Positions 16,071-25,177 are shown, counted from the stretch's first letter. The stretch is 64,000 nucleotides of DNA from Pelotalea chapellei (GCF_018531195.1 NZ_JAHDYS010000019.1:1-64000), one strand, 5' to 3'. Translations and numbers: made by a program. The notes: generated by a model from the sequence alone, not told the origin.

Positions 16071-17000
16071 TCACTGTGGGACAGGGCTGGCTAGCTGTTG
16101 GAGAGTTAGCTGATTCTGTTGCTCTTTTGTTTTGAAGGAGAGGTAATCTTCTTTGTTGAGATCGTAGAGCTGCTTTTTGTAATGGCTTGTCATGTCGTAC
16201 CAATCGTTGATTCTCCTGCTGAAACGGCTGTGCTCGGGGTGACTCATCGAGCTCATGAAAGCGTCGATCGCATAATAGTACCGCACCGCATTGCGCTCAA
16301 TAGACCCTCGAGGACCGCCAATGTATATTGGTTTACCCTTTGGGTCCGTTCCGGTCACAGTGAAACCAACCTTGCTTCGAGCGAGGGTTGCAAAGTAAGC
16401 CTTAGCCGCGAGACGAAGGGCAGCACTGTCGCTGTATGCATAGCTGACGTGGACAAAGGTTCTACCTCCATCCAGGCGCAAGGCCTCGAACCTCATCTTG
16501 TGGTTCTTGGTGCCGAACGGTCCCATATCGGTAGTGAGAATGATATCAAGATAGCCTTGTTGTAGATCAGCTATCCGATAATTGTAGATGACTGGGCGGG
16601 TGTCTTCTGGGGGTTGATATTCTTTGCGACCAACGTAAAAGGTCAACTGTTCAAATTTCGGTATCTCTTTGTACGTGCAGGCCTTGACGTTGGGGTGAAG
16701 GGATACAATATCGCACCAGTTTCTAGGGACCTTAAGCACGCTGACAACGCTGCTGAAGGGATAGTTGAAGATTCCGTAGACATCGACATTTACGCTGTTA
16801 TCACTCTCGAAAGACTCCAGAAAGAGAGGAAGACCGAAGCTGTTTTTTTCCAGTTTGGCCGAATTCCTGCGATAGATCTCCTGCAGGCTCTTTTCGCCCT
16901 GCGGAGACTTTTCGGCAGCGGCTGCGTGACCGGCGAAAAAGAGAATTACAACTGCAGTGAGGATGAAGAAAATTCTGGAAACACTCTTGGAAATGAGCAT
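16071..17000 (-). CDS. Uncharacterised exported protein
   Basis: I do not recognise a named family with certainty. The 309-residue product has a clean signal peptide (SRIFFILTAVVILFFAGHAAAA, cleavage near residue 30) and a soluble, mixed alpha/beta periplasmic domain. NYPFSSVVSVLKVPRNWCDIVSLHPNVKACTYK resembles the beginning of SRPBCC/START-like domains. The C terminus is polar and Gln/Lys-rich. Neither of the nearby ATG codons (17000 or seven codons upstream) has a good ribosome site; the start was placed to begin at the signal peptide. It stands alone between two minus-strand genes. Confidence 0.7.
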   Translation of the reverse strand: MLISKSVSRIFFILTAVVILFFAGHAAAAEKSPQGEKSLQEIYRRNSAKLEKNSFGLPLFLESFESDNSVNVDVYGIFNYPFSSVVSVLKVPRNWCDIVSLHPNVKACTYKEIPKFEQLTFYVGRKEYQPPEDTRPVIYNYRIADLQQGYLDIILTTDMGPFGTKNHKMRFEALRLDGGRTFVHVSYAYSDSAALRLAAKAYFATLARSKVGFTVTGTDPKGKPIYIGGPRGSIERNAVRYYYAIDAFMSSMSHPEHSRFSRRINDWYDMTSHYKKQLYDLNKEDYLSFKTKEQQNQLTLQQLASPVPQ

Positions 17001-17122
17001 GCAAAAGCTTGGGATGCACATTACATATGTGCTTGAAATGCGCGGCCAGAACGGCGGCCTTGATTGGCTATGCTTTCCCGGTAACAGCATTATTATATTA
17101 TAATTGCGTGCCTGGCTAAAGT

Positions 17123-17737
17123 CTATCCATCGCTTGGAGCGTACTGCCCTGGAATAACCATTCCGCCTGATACTACGTATTTCACCGCCTCTTCCACTGT
17201 CATCCCGCTTTCATATACCTCGCTCTCCAGGAACCAGAGTGCGAACCCGGCCATGGGATTGGGCATGGTCGGTACATACACCACTACGTAGCGGATTCCT
17301 TCTCGTTCCGCTTCACCGGTTACGAATCCAATGGCGCGGACGCCAGTACGGGGCCACTCGACGAAGACCGCCCGCCGATAGGCCGATCCCCCTTCCCGGA
17401 ATACTTTAGTCACCTGCTTGCTTGAGGAGTAGATGGATTTTACAAGCGGTATGCGGGTCAGCAGTTTGTCGCCCAGTTTCAGCAGTCGTTTGCCCAGTAC
17501 ATTGGTAGCTACCAGGCCTGTCAGGTAAATCACAATCGCGCCGGTGATCATGCCCATGCCGGGAATGTGCCCTTCGCTGTGGCCGTAGAGCACCACCAAT
17601 CTATCCAGGTGGCTGCCGAGGATGCCGTCGGCAAAATTGAAGAGAAACTTAAGGATGAAGATGGTGATTCCGAAGGGGATGATGATGAACATTCCGGCAA
17701 AAAATGTCCCTTTAAGGTGGTTGGTCACGGATTTCAT
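17123..17737 (-). CDS. DUF502 membrane protein
   Basis: A 204-residue inner-membrane protein of the DUF502 family. Two hydrophobic segments near the N terminus (FFAGMFIIIPFGITIFILKFLF and MGMITGAIVIYLTGLVATNVLG) are followed by LLTRIPLVKSIYSSSKQVTKVF, the conserved family core, and a soluble C-terminal domain with VYVPTMPNPMAGF. AGGAGG lies eight bases before the chosen ATG. The family is widespread in bacteria and plants with no established biochemical function. It is downstream of the tRNA genes but separated by a terminator. Confidence 0.88.
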   Translation of the reverse strand: MKSVTNHLKGTFFAGMFIIIPFGITIFILKFLFNFADGILGSHLDRLVVLYGHSEGHIPGMGMITGAIVIYLTGLVATNVLGKRLLKLGDKLLTRIPLVKSIYSSSKQVTKVFREGGSAYRRAVFVEWPRTGVRAIGFVTGEAEREGIRYVVVYVPTMPNPMAGFALWFLESEVYESGMTVEEAVKYVVSGGMVIPGQYAPSDG

Positions 17738-17770
17738 GCGCTGGTCCTCCTGTTCTGATTCACTTGAGAA

Positions 17771-17805
17771 CAAAAAAAGGCCACTTCCCATAAGAAAGTG
17801 ACCTT
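17771..17805 (-). terminator. Terminator after tRNA-Glu (copy 1)
   Basis: Minus strand stem AAGGTCACTT / AAGTGGCCTT (one G-U pair) and a run of seven T, just after the tRNA 3' end. Confidence 0.8.
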
Positions 17806-17812
17806 CTGAAAT

Positions 17813-17889
17813 TGGCGTCCCCTACCGGATTTGAACCGGTGTCGCCGCCGTGAAAGGGCGGTGTCCTGACCGGGCTAGACGAAGGGGAC
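17813..17889 (-). tRNA. tRNA-Glu (UUC), copy 1
   Basis: A full cloverleaf is visible: acceptor GTCCCCT / AGGGGAC, anticodon stem CCGCC / GGCGG with loop CTTTCAC (anticodon UUC), T arm CCGGTTCAAATCCGG, and an encoded CCA. It differs from the second copy in the D loop. Confidence 0.97.
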
Positions 17890-17897
17890 GCATGATC

Positions 17898-17947
17898 TGT
17901 CACATTTGTTCCGCCGAAGCGGTTTCTGGCCCATGGCAAATGTGACA
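17898..17947. promoter_or_regulatory. Perfect 11-bp inverted repeat between the tRNA-Glu genes
   Basis: TGTCACATTTG at 17898-17908 and CAAATGTGACA at 17937-17947 are perfect inverted copies, 28 bases apart, with a small CCGC-CGAA-GCGG hairpin between. It lies immediately upstream of tRNA-Glu copy 1. It may be a dimeric operator or an RNA stem. Confidence 0.5.
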
Positions 17948-17968
17948 GTTGTAAATTTTGAGAGATCC

Positions 17969-17998
17969 AAAAAAGCCCTTCCGCAATGCGGAAGGGCT
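17969..17998 (-). terminator. Terminator after tRNA-Glu (copy 2)
   Basis: Perfect 11-bp minus-strand stem AGCCCTTCCGC / GCGGAAGGGCT, loop ATT, then TTTTT; starts just beyond the 3' end of copy 2. Confidence 0.88.
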
Positions 17999-18006
17999 AT
18001 CATTTT

Positions 18007-18084
<78 letters not shown>

Positions 18085-18085
18085 A

Positions 18086-18161
18086 TGGTGAGCCGCGTTG
18101 GGGTCGAACCAACGACCACCTGATTAAAAGTCAGGTGCTCTACCGACTGAGCTAGCGGCTC
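18086..18161 (-). tRNA. tRNA-Lys (UUU)
   Basis: Acceptor GAGCCGC / GCGGCTC, anticodon arm CCTGA-CTTTTAA-TCAGG (anticodon UUU), T arm TTGGTTCGACCCCAA, encoded CCA. First gene of a two-tRNA transcript. Confidence 0.97.
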
Positions 18162-18171
18162 GAAGAAGTTG

Positions 18172-18200
18172 TTTATACATTCTACTCTTGCTCGAGTCAA
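18172..18200 (-). promoter_or_regulatory. Promoter of the tRNA-Lys-Glu transcript
   Basis: TTGACT, 17-base spacer, TATAAA on the minus strand, ending ten bases before the tRNA-Lys 5' end. Confidence 0.75.
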
Positions 18201-18390
18201 TATTTTTTTTCTCAACGGCTGATTTTTTTTACCAGTAACATGGTCGGGGAGGCTATCCAAAAGCAGTAAGTTATTATACATAATTGAAATATGGTGGAGT
18301 GTGGGTTATGAATAAAAACGAGAATCCGTGTGGGTAAACTCGAGAAGAAATCGTACTTTATCGGAAAACCCGGCATTAGGAGAGGTGAAA

Positions 18391-19533
18391 ATGTCTGAGC
18401 GAGTCAGCATAGGGTATTGTGATACCTATGACTATAAATTGCTGCGACAGGCAGTTGAATCGCTGCTCAAACCGTTGGGGGGTATAGAGGCATTTGTAAG
18501 GCCGGGAGAGCGTATTTTGCTCAAACCCAATCTGCTTGCCGCCAAGATCCCTGAAAAGGCTGTGACCACCCATCCATCCATGGTCAGGGTCGTAGCCGAT
18601 CTGGTCGGTGAGGCGGGGGGGATTGTGCTGGTGGGGGATAGTCCCGGTATAGGTGGTTACCAGCGTGTTGCAGAGCGAACGGGCATAGCACAGTCTGTTC
18701 GAGACAGCGGAGCGACCCTGATCCCTTTTGATGAAACAATCGAACTTTCCGGAAATGGGACTTTCCGTCGATTGACAGTGGCACGGGCTTATTGGGAGGC
18801 TGACAAAATCATCAATCTGCCCAAATTGAAAACACACGAAATGATGACCATGACCTGTGCTGTTAAAAATTTATTTGGTGCGGTAGTGGGGACCGAAAAG
18901 GCGGGCTGGCATCTCAAGGCAGGTGCATCACGCCAGAATTTTGCCCGCCTGCTCCTTGAAATATATTTGCTCAAAAAGCCTGTGCTTAACATTGTGGATG
19001 GTGTGCTTGCCATGGAAGGAGATGGGCCGGGTAGTGGTGATCCAATTTCCTTGAATGCATTGATCGCTGGCGTCAATCCGGTGGCCGTGGATTTTGTTGC
19101 CGGTCGATTGGCAGGAATACCTTCAGCGCTCTTGCATGTGGAACGAGAGGCAGAAATATTGGGGTTGGCGGGAGCACGCCACGAGGAAGTAGAGGTTGTT
19201 GGGGATGGTTTGGATCGGTTCTCAAAAAGACCGTTCAAGCTCCCTGCTGGGGTTGATGTGCAGTTTGGTCTGCCCAATTTCCTGAAGAGTAGCCTGCGGC
19301 ATCATCTCACTGCCCGACCTGTTCCGGACAGGCAGCGTTGTGTACTGTGCGGCATTTGTCGGGATGCCTGTCCACCGGGCATTATTTCAATAAAAAACAG
19401 CGTCCTGTCGATTGAAACAGGACGCTGTATTCGGTGCTGGTGTTGTCGGGAACTTTGTCCCCATGATGCAATGACGGTTCAGCGGGGACTCGTGCTGAAG
19501 CTGGTGTCCGCACTGAGGCGAGGGAAGGCTTAG
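18391..19533 (+). CDS. DUF362 protein with C-terminal 4Fe-4S ferredoxin domain
   Basis: A 380-residue protein. Residues 1-300 are a DUF362 domain (ILLKPNLLA, VLVGDSPGIGGYQR, INLPKLKTHEMMTMTCAVKNLFG, NIVDGVLAMEGDGP). The last 70 residues are a two-cluster ferredoxin fold with CVLCGICRDAC and CIRCWCCRELC, consistent with two 4Fe-4S clusters. DUF362-ferredoxin proteins are common in anaerobes and their electron partners are unknown. The start was chosen for AGGAGAGG seven bases upstream. The gene converges on the DksA-type gene: the two stop codons share the bases TTAG, and the terminator of the neighbour lies inside this coding sequence. Confidence 0.9.
   Translation: MSERVSIGYCDTYDYKLLRQAVESLLKPLGGIEAFVRPGERILLKPNLLAAKIPEKAVTTHPSMVRVVADLVGEAGGIVLVGDSPGIGGYQRVAERTGIAQSVRDSGATLIPFDETIELSGNGTFRRLTVARAYWEADKIINLPKLKTHEMMTMTCAVKNLFGAVVGTEKAGWHLKAGASRQNFARLLLEIYLLKKPVLNIVDGVLAMEGDGPGSGDPISLNALIAGVNPVAVDFVAGRLAGIPSALLHVEREAEILGLAGARHEEVEVVGDGLDRFSKRPFKLPAGVDVQFGLPNFLKSSLRHHLTARPVPDRQRCVLCGICRDACPPGIISIKNSVLSIETGRCIRCWCCRELCPHDAMTVQRGLVLKLVSALRRGKA
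19392..19428 (-). terminator. Terminator of the DksA-type gene, inside the DUF362 gene
   Basis: Perfect 12-bp minus-strand stem ACAGCGTCCTGT / ACAGGACGCTGT with an 8-base loop and TTTTTTATTG. It lies about 100 bases past the stop of the minus-strand gene and inside the ferredoxin coding region of the plus-strand gene, between its two cysteine clusters. Confidence 0.85.
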
Positions 19534-19967
19534 CCTTCTTCTTCCTCGGCACCCAAAGGTATCTCGCGGTAAGCCCGATCTTCTTCAAAACGTTTTGTCT
19601 GTGCCTGCAGTTTTTCCAGGTCTGACTTGCATTTTACGCAGTGACGCGCAAAGGGCATGGCTTTCAAGCGGCCCAGAGGGATTTCTTCTTCGCACTCTTC
19701 GCAGATTCCATACTCGTCCTCTGCAATGCGCAGAAGCGCTTCATCGATGCTATGCAATTTTTCCCGCTCGCGGTCGCCCAGCAGCAGTCCCAGTTCGCGG
19801 TCGCGTTCTGACGATGCCTGGTCATAAATATCGCCGCTCGGTTCGCCGATCACAAGCGTCTCGGTACCGTTTTTAAGTGTCTTGTTTATTTCCTTGAGGG
19901 TGTCCGCCTTAATCTGCTGAAGGATCTCACTTATCTCACCCCATTTTTTTACAGGTTTTGTTGCCAT
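19530..19967 (-). CDS. DksA/TraR-type zinc-finger protein
   Basis: A 145-residue DksA/TraR family protein: a coiled-coil of about 85 residues (EISEILQQIKADTLKEINKTL, then SSERDRELGLLLGDRE) followed by a C4 zinc finger CEEC...CVKC. The coiled-coil tip reads EPSGDIYDQASSE in place of the Asp-Ala-Asp-like tip of E. coli DksA, so it may be a DksA paralogue. Family members enter the RNA polymerase secondary channel and, with ppGpp, adjust transcription of rRNA and amino-acid operons. It has its own promoter (TTGACA/TATTAT) and a terminator embedded in the neighbouring gene. Confidence 0.9.
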   Translation of the reverse strand: MATKPVKKWGEISEILQQIKADTLKEINKTLKNGTETLVIGEPSGDIYDQASSERDRELGLLLGDREREKLHSIDEALLRIAEDEYGICEECEEEIPLGRLKAMPFARHCVKCKSDLEKLQAQTKRFEEDRAYREIPLGAEEEEG

Positions 19968-20010
19968 GGTTACTCCATTTGGTATTCAGTGGTCGCCTTA
20001 AAGGCGCAAA

Positions 20011-20038
20011 ATAATACAGATTAATTTTTGCATGTCAA
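20011..20038 (-). promoter_or_regulatory. Putative promoter of the DksA-type gene
   Basis: Minus strand TTGACA, 16-base spacer, TATTAT, about 45 bases before the ATG. Confidence 0.7.
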
Positions 20039-20134
20039 GCGTAAAGGCTTTACTTGGTAAGCCGGCTTAAATGTAAGAACAAATGTATCATAAAATTTGA
20101 TCCTATCAGCAAAAGAGCAAATTTAATCCTAAAC

Positions 20135-21544
20135 CTAAGATCGACCTGCAACAAACCGACGGGCATCCTCCATTCGTTGAAGAGTCTCTTCCCTGCCTAA
20201 CGTTGCGATTATTTCACCTATGCCCGGAGCCTGGGTGCTTCCGGAAAGGGCGATGCGCACCGGTTGGCCGACCTGGGGCATTTTCCAGCTCTGCTCCGTG
20301 CAGATTTCCTTGAAAAGCAGATCGTATTCTGCGGCGGTTGCTGCTGTGGATGTTGCCAGTTTTGTGATCACTGCCGAATAGACTGCCAGTAAATGTTCCT
20401 GCCCGAATTTAGCCATGCCGGCTTCATCATAGGTTACAGGTGCAATGTAATAAAACAAGGCAGCATCAGCCATTTCTATCATTGTCCGGGCGCGCTCCTG
20501 CAATGTGGTGATGGCTGAGGCCAGAGCAGGGCCACCAGCAGCAGGATCAACTCCCCGCTCCTTTAGAAATGGTGTCAGCAGTTCGGCCAGACGTTGTGGA
20601 TCACCTGTTTTGATGTAATGCGCATTGAGCCAGAGCAGTTTGTCCGGGCTGAACACGCTGGCTGAGCGGCCTACGTTGGCAATATCAAACTTTGCTACCA
20701 TCTCCTCGCGGCTGAAGATCTCGTCGTCGCCATGACTCCAGCCGAGGCGAACCAGATAATTGGTCAGCGCTTCGGGGAGAAAACCCATATCGCGGTAGGC
20801 GATGACGCTTGTGGCTCCATGACGTTTTGAGAGGCGAGCCTTGTCGCTTCCCAGGATCATCGGCACGTGGGCAAACTGCGGAACTGGAAATCCCAGAGCT
20901 TCGTAGAGTTGAACCTGGCGTGGTGTGTTGTTGACGTGATCGTCCCCTCGAATAACGGTTGTGATTTTCATAATGGCATCGTCAATAACCACGCAGAAAT
21001 TGTAGGTAGGGGTGCCATCACTGCGCTGGATGATCAGATCATCAAGTTCTTCATTAGGAAAGCTGATTACACCCTTGATCTGGTCGTCAAAGGAGGTCGC
21101 TCCTTCATGGGGTGCCCGGAAACGGACTACAAAGGGGCGATCAACGGGCGCAGTGTCACGATCCCGGCAGGTACCGTCATACTTGGGTTTGCGCCCTTCC
21201 TTCATGGCCTGTTCGCGTTTGGCATCAAGCTCTTCAACAGTGCAATAGCAGCGATACGCTTTACCGTCATCCAGCAGTTGCTGGACATATTGTTTGTACA
21301 ATGGGAAGTTGCTGGACTGGAAGAAAGGGCCTTCGTCCCAGTCAAGGCCCAGCCATTCCATTCCCTGCAAAATGGCATCTACAGATTCCTGGGTAGAGCG
21401 CTCCACATCGGTGTCTTCAATACGCAGGATGAATGTGCCGCCTGTTTTTCTGGCCAGAAGCCAGTTGAACAAGGCTGTACGGGCACCTCCCACATGGAGG
21501 TAGCCGGTGGGGCTGGGCGCGAAACGAACGCGAATTGCTGACAT
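20135..21544 (-). CDS. gltX: Glutamyl-tRNA synthetase
   Basis: A 469-residue class I aminoacyl-tRNA synthetase. The HIGH-type motif is in [21 protein letters not shown] at the N terminus and the KMSKS-type motif is ARLSKRHGA. The C-terminal half is the alpha-helical anticodon-binding domain. AAGGAG lies seven bases before the ATG, fixing the start. It charges tRNA-Glu, two copies of which lie 2 kb away. In many deltaproteobacteria a single GluRS also mischarges tRNA-Gln for amidation by GatCAB; that cannot be decided here. No T-box leader was found upstream. Confidence 0.97.
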   Translation of the reverse strand: MSAIRVRFAPSPTGYLHVGGARTALFNWLLARKTGGTFILRIEDTDVERSTQESVDAILQGMEWLGLDWDEGPFFQSSNFPLYKQYVQQLLDDGKAYRCYCTVEELDAKREQAMKEGRKPKYDGTCRDRDTAPVDRPFVVRFRAPHEGATSFDDQIKGVISFPNEELDDLIIQRSDGTPTYNFCVVIDDAIMKITTVIRGDDHVNNTPRQVQLYEALGFPVPQFAHVPMILGSDKARLSKRHGATSVIAYRDMGFLPEALTNYLVRLGWSHGDDEIFSREEMVAKFDIANVGRSASVFSPDKLLWLNAHYIKTGDPQRLAELLTPFLKERGVDPAAGGPALASAITTLQERARTMIEMADAALFYYIAPVTYDEAGMAKFGQEHLLAVYSAVITKLATSTAATAAEYDLLFKEICTEQSWKMPQVGQPVRIALSGSTQAPGIGEIIATLGREETLQRMEDARRFVAGRS

Positions 21545-21765
21545 GTGATTGCTCCTTAAAGATGGTCTCTGCGGGCCGGGCTGAAATACGGGGCAGTTAC
21601 TATAGCATTGCAGGAGGATTCGCAAAAAGGAAATTGTGTGGGAAATGATGCTTTAGGCTTTGACAATAATTTGTAATCCTTTAATAGTGTGTTTTTGTTG
21701 GCTGGAGAGGAACATTCTTTGTAGTTATCGTGGCGGTGACAATTATTCTGGAGGCGGTGGATTGC

Positions 21766-22479
21766 ATGATGAATGAACCCAAAACAGAAAATATGGCTGC
21801 AGAGGACGAAGCTAGGTTGCTTGCTGATATTGTTGCCAGTCGCCTGGATAACAGTAACCCGCTCTTGCCTCAATTCAAACGGCTGTTCGGGATGTACAAG
21901 AATATTGAACAACGTTCAGCCAGACTTGCCGCGGAACATGAACAATTGAAATCGGAACTGGTTAACTTGGTCCGCTCACTTGATCTGACTGGCAGGGTTG
22001 ACGGCATGACCGGCCTGGTGAATCGCCGCGATATGATGGAACGGATTGAACGTGAAGCAAGTCGCGCAAATCGGCACCAGAGGATTTTTTGCGCATTGCT
22101 GCTGAATATTGATAACTTCAGGCATATTAACGATGTACATGGCTATAATATCGGCGATGACGTGCTGGTAGAACTTGCCAGGGTGTTGAGAGGAGGTGTG
22201 CGCAGTGAGGATGTCTGCGCCCGTTGGGGCGGGGATGAATTCCTGATTCTATTGCCGGAAACACGCAGGGAAGGTGCAGAGGCTGTTGCCCGTAAGGTAC
22301 TTGAATCAATAACCATGACCGAATTCAAGGCGCAGAAGCCGGGGATCTGGGTTACGGTCAGCATTGGAGTTCGGGGGTACGATCCCTCCCAGAATATCCA
22401 TGAATGCGTTTTCAGTGCTGATAAGGCGCTTCAGCAGGCCAAACGGGACGGCAAGAACCGTTATGTCATTGCGGAGTAA
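21766..22479 (+). CDS. Diguanylate cyclase (GGDEF domain)
   Basis: A 237-residue cytoplasmic protein with about 75 N-terminal residues predicted to be helical/coiled-coil, then one GGDEF domain. The active-site loop GGDEF is at residues 155-159, the Mg-binding Asp is in LLNIDNFRHIND, and the product-inhibition site RxxD (R146-S-E-D149) is exactly five residues before the loop, so both synthesis and feedback control of cyclic-di-GMP are predicted. No sensor or membrane domain is visible. GGAGG stands 11 bases before the ATG. It lies divergently from gltX and next to the convergent radical-SAM gene. Confidence 0.93.
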   Translation: MMNEPKTENMAAEDEARLLADIVASRLDNSNPLLPQFKRLFGMYKNIEQRSARLAAEHEQLKSELVNLVRSLDLTGRVDGMTGLVNRRDMMERIEREASRANRHQRIFCALLLNIDNFRHINDVHGYNIGDDVLVELARVLRGGVRSEDVCARWGGDEFLILLPETRREGAEAVARKVLESITMTEFKAQKPGIWVTVSIGVRGYDPSQNIHECVFSADKALQQAKRDGKNRYVIAE

Positions 22480-22485
22480 AACAAG

Positions 22486-23436
22486 TTACTCACACCTGTC
22501 GGTACGGCATCCTTGCCACGAGCCACGCCGTTCCAATTCGTTGATCACGGCATACCACATCTGATTATTCTTCAAACCCCATCTGGGGGCAACACTGATG
22601 TTCAGTGGTGCAGAGCCATACAGGCGTTGCACTGCGACCCTCGCCGGCAGTAGTTCCAAAAAATCCGCAGCTGTGCTCACATAGTCCTGCAGTGTCAATG
22701 GGACGAATTGCCCGCGTCGAAACATTTCCGCCAACTGAGTCCCCTCCACCGCATGCAGTTGATGAAGCTTGATCGAGTTGATTGGCAGGGAAGCGATCAG
22801 ATCGGCGGTCTTCAAAAAATCTTCCGCCTTCTCCCCCGGAAAGCCATAGATCAGATGGCTGCAGATATCCATGTTCCGGTCAGCTATTCTATTGACTGTA
22901 TTAATGAAATCCTGAAGCGTATGTCCCCGGTTGATGCGGGAGAGGATGGCGTCATCCATGGATTGCAGCCCCAGTTCCAGGCAGACATAGTGCGTGCGAG
23001 CAATGTCTGTCAGCAGCTCCAGGGCTTCATCCGTCAGTGAGTCGGGACGGGTGCCTACGGAGATGCCGATTACATCAGGGTGTGACAGGGCGCGGTGGTA
23101 CAGATCGGCCAAAAGGTCAACCGAGGCATAGGTATTGGTGTATTTCTGAAAATAGACGATGAACTTGTCCGAGCTGAGGCGCTGTCGATGGTAGGCCATG
23201 CCGTGAGCCATCTGTTCTTCCATGGGAATAACGGCTTTGGTGTCCTTGGGGGAAAACGAGACATTGTTGCAATAGATGCAGCCACCGACACCTTTGCTGC
23301 CGTCCCGATTGGGACAGGTGAAGCCGGCATCAACGTTGACCTTGCTGATCCTGCAGCCAAAACGGCGACGCAGGTAGTTGCCGTAGGAGTTAATACGGAG
23401 GTGGGGGTGTAGATTATCAGGAAAGGCTTGGTTCAT
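22486..23436 (-). CDS. TIGR01212-family radical SAM protein (YhcC-like)
   Basis: A 316-residue radical SAM protein. FTCPNRDGSKGVGGCIYCNN carries the cluster-binding cysteines with the long first spacing typical of the Elp3-related YhcC/TIGR01212 family; later VCLELGLQSMDDAILSRINRGH and LIYGFPGEKAEDF are the Elp3-like TIM-barrel strands. The substrate is not established for the family. Its start overlaps the last four bases of thiE (ATGA-type), so it appears to be the last gene of the thiamine transcript. A link to thiamine synthesis is not known and may be only positional. Confidence 0.92.
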   Translation of the reverse strand: MNQAFPDNLHPHLRINSYGNYLRRRFGCRISKVNVDAGFTCPNRDGSKGVGGCIYCNNVSFSPKDTKAVIPMEEQMAHGMAYHRQRLSSDKFIVYFQKYTNTYASVDLLADLYHRALSHPDVIGISVGTRPDSLTDEALELLTDIARTHYVCLELGLQSMDDAILSRINRGHTLQDFINTVNRIADRNMDICSHLIYGFPGEKAEDFLKTADLIASLPINSIKLHQLHAVEGTQLAEMFRRGQFVPLTLQDYVSTAADFLELLPARVAVQRLYGSAPLNISVAPRWGLKNNQMWYAVINELERRGSWQGCRTDRCE

Positions 23437-24062
23437 GATGCTCTATTCAGGATGGTGATGATGCTGCTGGCGGCATCCTCGGGTTTTTCTGCTGAAATGA
23501 TGGCGCTTATAACTGCGACGCCATGGCAGCCAGTTGTCATGGTTGCCGCGATAGAAGGTTGCTTGATCCCCCCCAAGGCAAAGACCGGAATTGTCAGGGA
23601 GTGTGCAGCATCGGCCAGTTTTGCCAGTCCAAGTGGCTTGCCGTAACAGGCTTTGGAGGGGGTAGGGTAGACCGGGCCAAAAGTAACAAAGCTGGCGCCC
23701 TCCTTTTCTGCCTGTAGTGCTTCGGCCACTGAATGTGCAGAATACCCGATCAGTGCTTCCGGCCCCAACAGCCTGCGGGCATCGATCACAGGTATACTGC
23801 CTGCTCCGATATGAACTCCGTCTGCCCCTGACGCCAGCGCAATGTCAATCCGGTCATTGATCAGCAACCGGCTGCAATGTGTTCTGGTCAGATGTCGCAG
23901 GGTGAGAGCCAGGTCGAGCAGTTGCCGTGAAGAAAGATCCTTCTCCCGCAGTTGTACTGCACGCACCCCCCCGGCCAGGGCATCTGCAACAACGGCAGGA
24001 AGGTCCCTTCCTGCCGTTGTTGCAGATCGATCGGTAATCAGATACAGAGTGAAGTCAAGCAT
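23433..24062 (-). CDS. thiE: Thiamine-phosphate synthase
   Basis: A 209-residue TIM-barrel enzyme that joins HMP-pyrophosphate and carboxythiazole phosphate into thiamine monophosphate. VQLREKDLSSRQLLDLA, LLINDRIDIALASGADGVHIG and FVTFGPVYPTPSKA are the pyrophosphate- and phosphate-binding loops; GGIKQPSIAATMTTGCHGVAVISAI closes the barrel. It lies six bases after thiG and overlaps the following gene by four bases, in a thiS-thiG-thiE order behind a TPP riboswitch. Confidence 0.96.
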   Translation of the reverse strand: MLDFTLYLITDRSATTAGRDLPAVVADALAGGVRAVQLREKDLSSRQLLDLALTLRHLTRTHCSRLLINDRIDIALASGADGVHIGAGSIPVIDARRLLGPEALIGYSAHSVAEALQAEKEGASFVTFGPVYPTPSKACYGKPLGLAKLADAAHSLTIPVFALGGIKQPSIAATMTTGCHGVAVISAIISAEKPEDAASSIITILNRAS

Positions 24063-24068
24063 CAGTCA

Positions 24069-24851
24069 TCAGGAAATCATTCCATCCAAGGGGCTGGATG
24101 CATTAGCATAGAGTTTACGAGGAATCCGGCCGGCAAGATAGGAAAGCCGACCAGCTGTTACAGCAAGTTTCATGGCCTCTGCCATGGCGACTGGATTCTG
24201 CGCTCCGGCAATAGCCGTATTCATCAGCACGCCGGCACAACCAAGTTCCATGGCGATGGCAGCATCCGAGGCAGCCCCTACACCGGCATCAACGATTACC
24301 GGGACGCTAACGTTTTCAAGGATGATTCGGATGTTATAGGGGTTGCGAATTCCCAATCCGCTGCCGATTGGAGCGCCCAGTGGCATGACCGCCGCGCAAC
24401 CGATATCTTCCAGTTTCTTGCAGAGGATTACATCGTCACTGCAATAGGGGAGTACGGTGAAACCTTCATTTACAAGGATTTTTGCCGCTTTGAGCAGCTC
24501 TTCATTGTCCGGGAAAAGCGTTTTTTCATCCCCCAGTACTTCCAGTTTGACAAAGTCCGACAAACCCGCTTCGCGTGCCAGTCGACAGGTGCGTATCGCA
24601 TCATCGGCAGTGTAACATCCGGCGGTATTAGGCAGCAGGGTGTATTTCTTCGGATCAATATAATCCAGTAATGATTCTTTATTGCGATCACTGATGTTGA
24701 CGCGTCGTACGGCAACAGTGATAATCTCTGCTCCCGATATTTCCAAAGCCTGAACCATCTGCTCGAAGCTTGTATATTTACCCGTTCCCACCATTAATCG
24801 GGAGCTGAACTCGCGGCCGGCTATCTTCAAAGTATCACTGGAAACTGGCAT
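24069..24851 (-). CDS. thiG: Thiazole synthase
   Basis: A 260-residue TIM-barrel enzyme that forms the thiazole phosphate of thiamine from DXP, dehydroglycine and the ThiS thiocarboxylate. The Schiff-base lysine is in [26 protein letters not shown] and [20 protein letters not shown] are phosphate-binding loops. GGAGAG precedes the ATG. Second gene of the riboswitch-controlled operon, 70 bases after thiS. The dehydroglycine source (ThiH or ThiO) is not in this window. Confidence 0.97.
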   Translation of the reverse strand: MPVSSDTLKIAGREFSSRLMVGTGKYTSFEQMVQALEISGAEIITVAVRRVNISDRNKESLLDYIDPKKYTLLPNTAGCYTADDAIRTCRLAREAGLSDFVKLEVLGDEKTLFPDNEELLKAAKILVNEGFTVLPYCSDDVILCKKLEDIGCAAVMPLGAPIGSGLGIRNPYNIRIILENVSVPVIVDAGVGAASDAAIAMELGCAGVLMNTAIAGAQNPVAMAEAMKLAVTAGRLSYLAGRIPRKLYANASSPLDGMIS

Positions 24852-24921
24852 TACTCTCTCCTTTTTTCTGACTAATGGTGCTCTGCTGCATTCGATGGCA
24901 TTGGATTAAGCAGCACCTGAT

Positions 24922-25122
24922 CTATCCACCGCCGACAAAATGGACAATTTCCACTTGGTTCCCATTGGTCAGGACGTATGTGTCGTAGACAGCCTTGGGG
25001 ACTATATCCATGTTCACTTCTACCGCCACCCGTTCGCGGCCAATTTGCAGCAGTTCCAGAAGATCGGCAACAGTGCTGCCGTCTTGTATCTCTTTTTGAT
25101 CACCGTTGATTACGATCTGCAT
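24922..25122 (-). CDS. thiS: Sulfur carrier protein ThiS
   Basis: A 66-residue ubiquitin-fold sulfur carrier: MQIVINGDQKEIQDGSTVADLL starts the beta-grasp fold and the C terminus HFVGGG supplies the Gly-Gly tail that becomes a thiocarboxylate. The ATG at 25122 has GGAG eight bases upstream and follows the riboswitch terminator; a longer frame begins inside the riboswitch and is not used. ThiF-type adenylation would be needed from elsewhere in the genome. First gene of thiSGE. Confidence 0.95.
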   Translation of the reverse strand: MQIVINGDQKEIQDGSTVADLLELLQIGRERVAVEVNMDIVPKAVYDTYVLTNGNQVEIVHFVGGG

Positions 25123-25137
25123 TGTTTGGTCTCCAAA

Positions 25138-25161
25138 ATAAAAAAGCCGCGGAAGCGGCTT
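25138..25161 (-). terminator. TPP-riboswitch expression terminator
   Basis: Minus strand AAGCCGC-TTCC-GCGGCTT then TTTTATTTT, between the aptamer and the thiS ribosome site; expected to form when TPP is bound. Confidence 0.85.
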
Positions 25162-25177
25162 GAACATGGTACCCATT

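Noticed and set aside
19392-19428. Inverted repeat as a plus-strand attenuator of the DUF362 gene
   Set aside because: The T tract is on the minus strand only and the hairpin lies correctly placed after the DksA-type gene.
20867-21541. A 224-codon plus-strand frame antisense to gltX
   Set aside because: Complement of a well-supported synthetase gene; no ribosome site.
21545-21765. T-box leader before gltX
   Set aside because: No T-box core (TGGNACCGCG-like) or specifier loop is visible on the minus strand.
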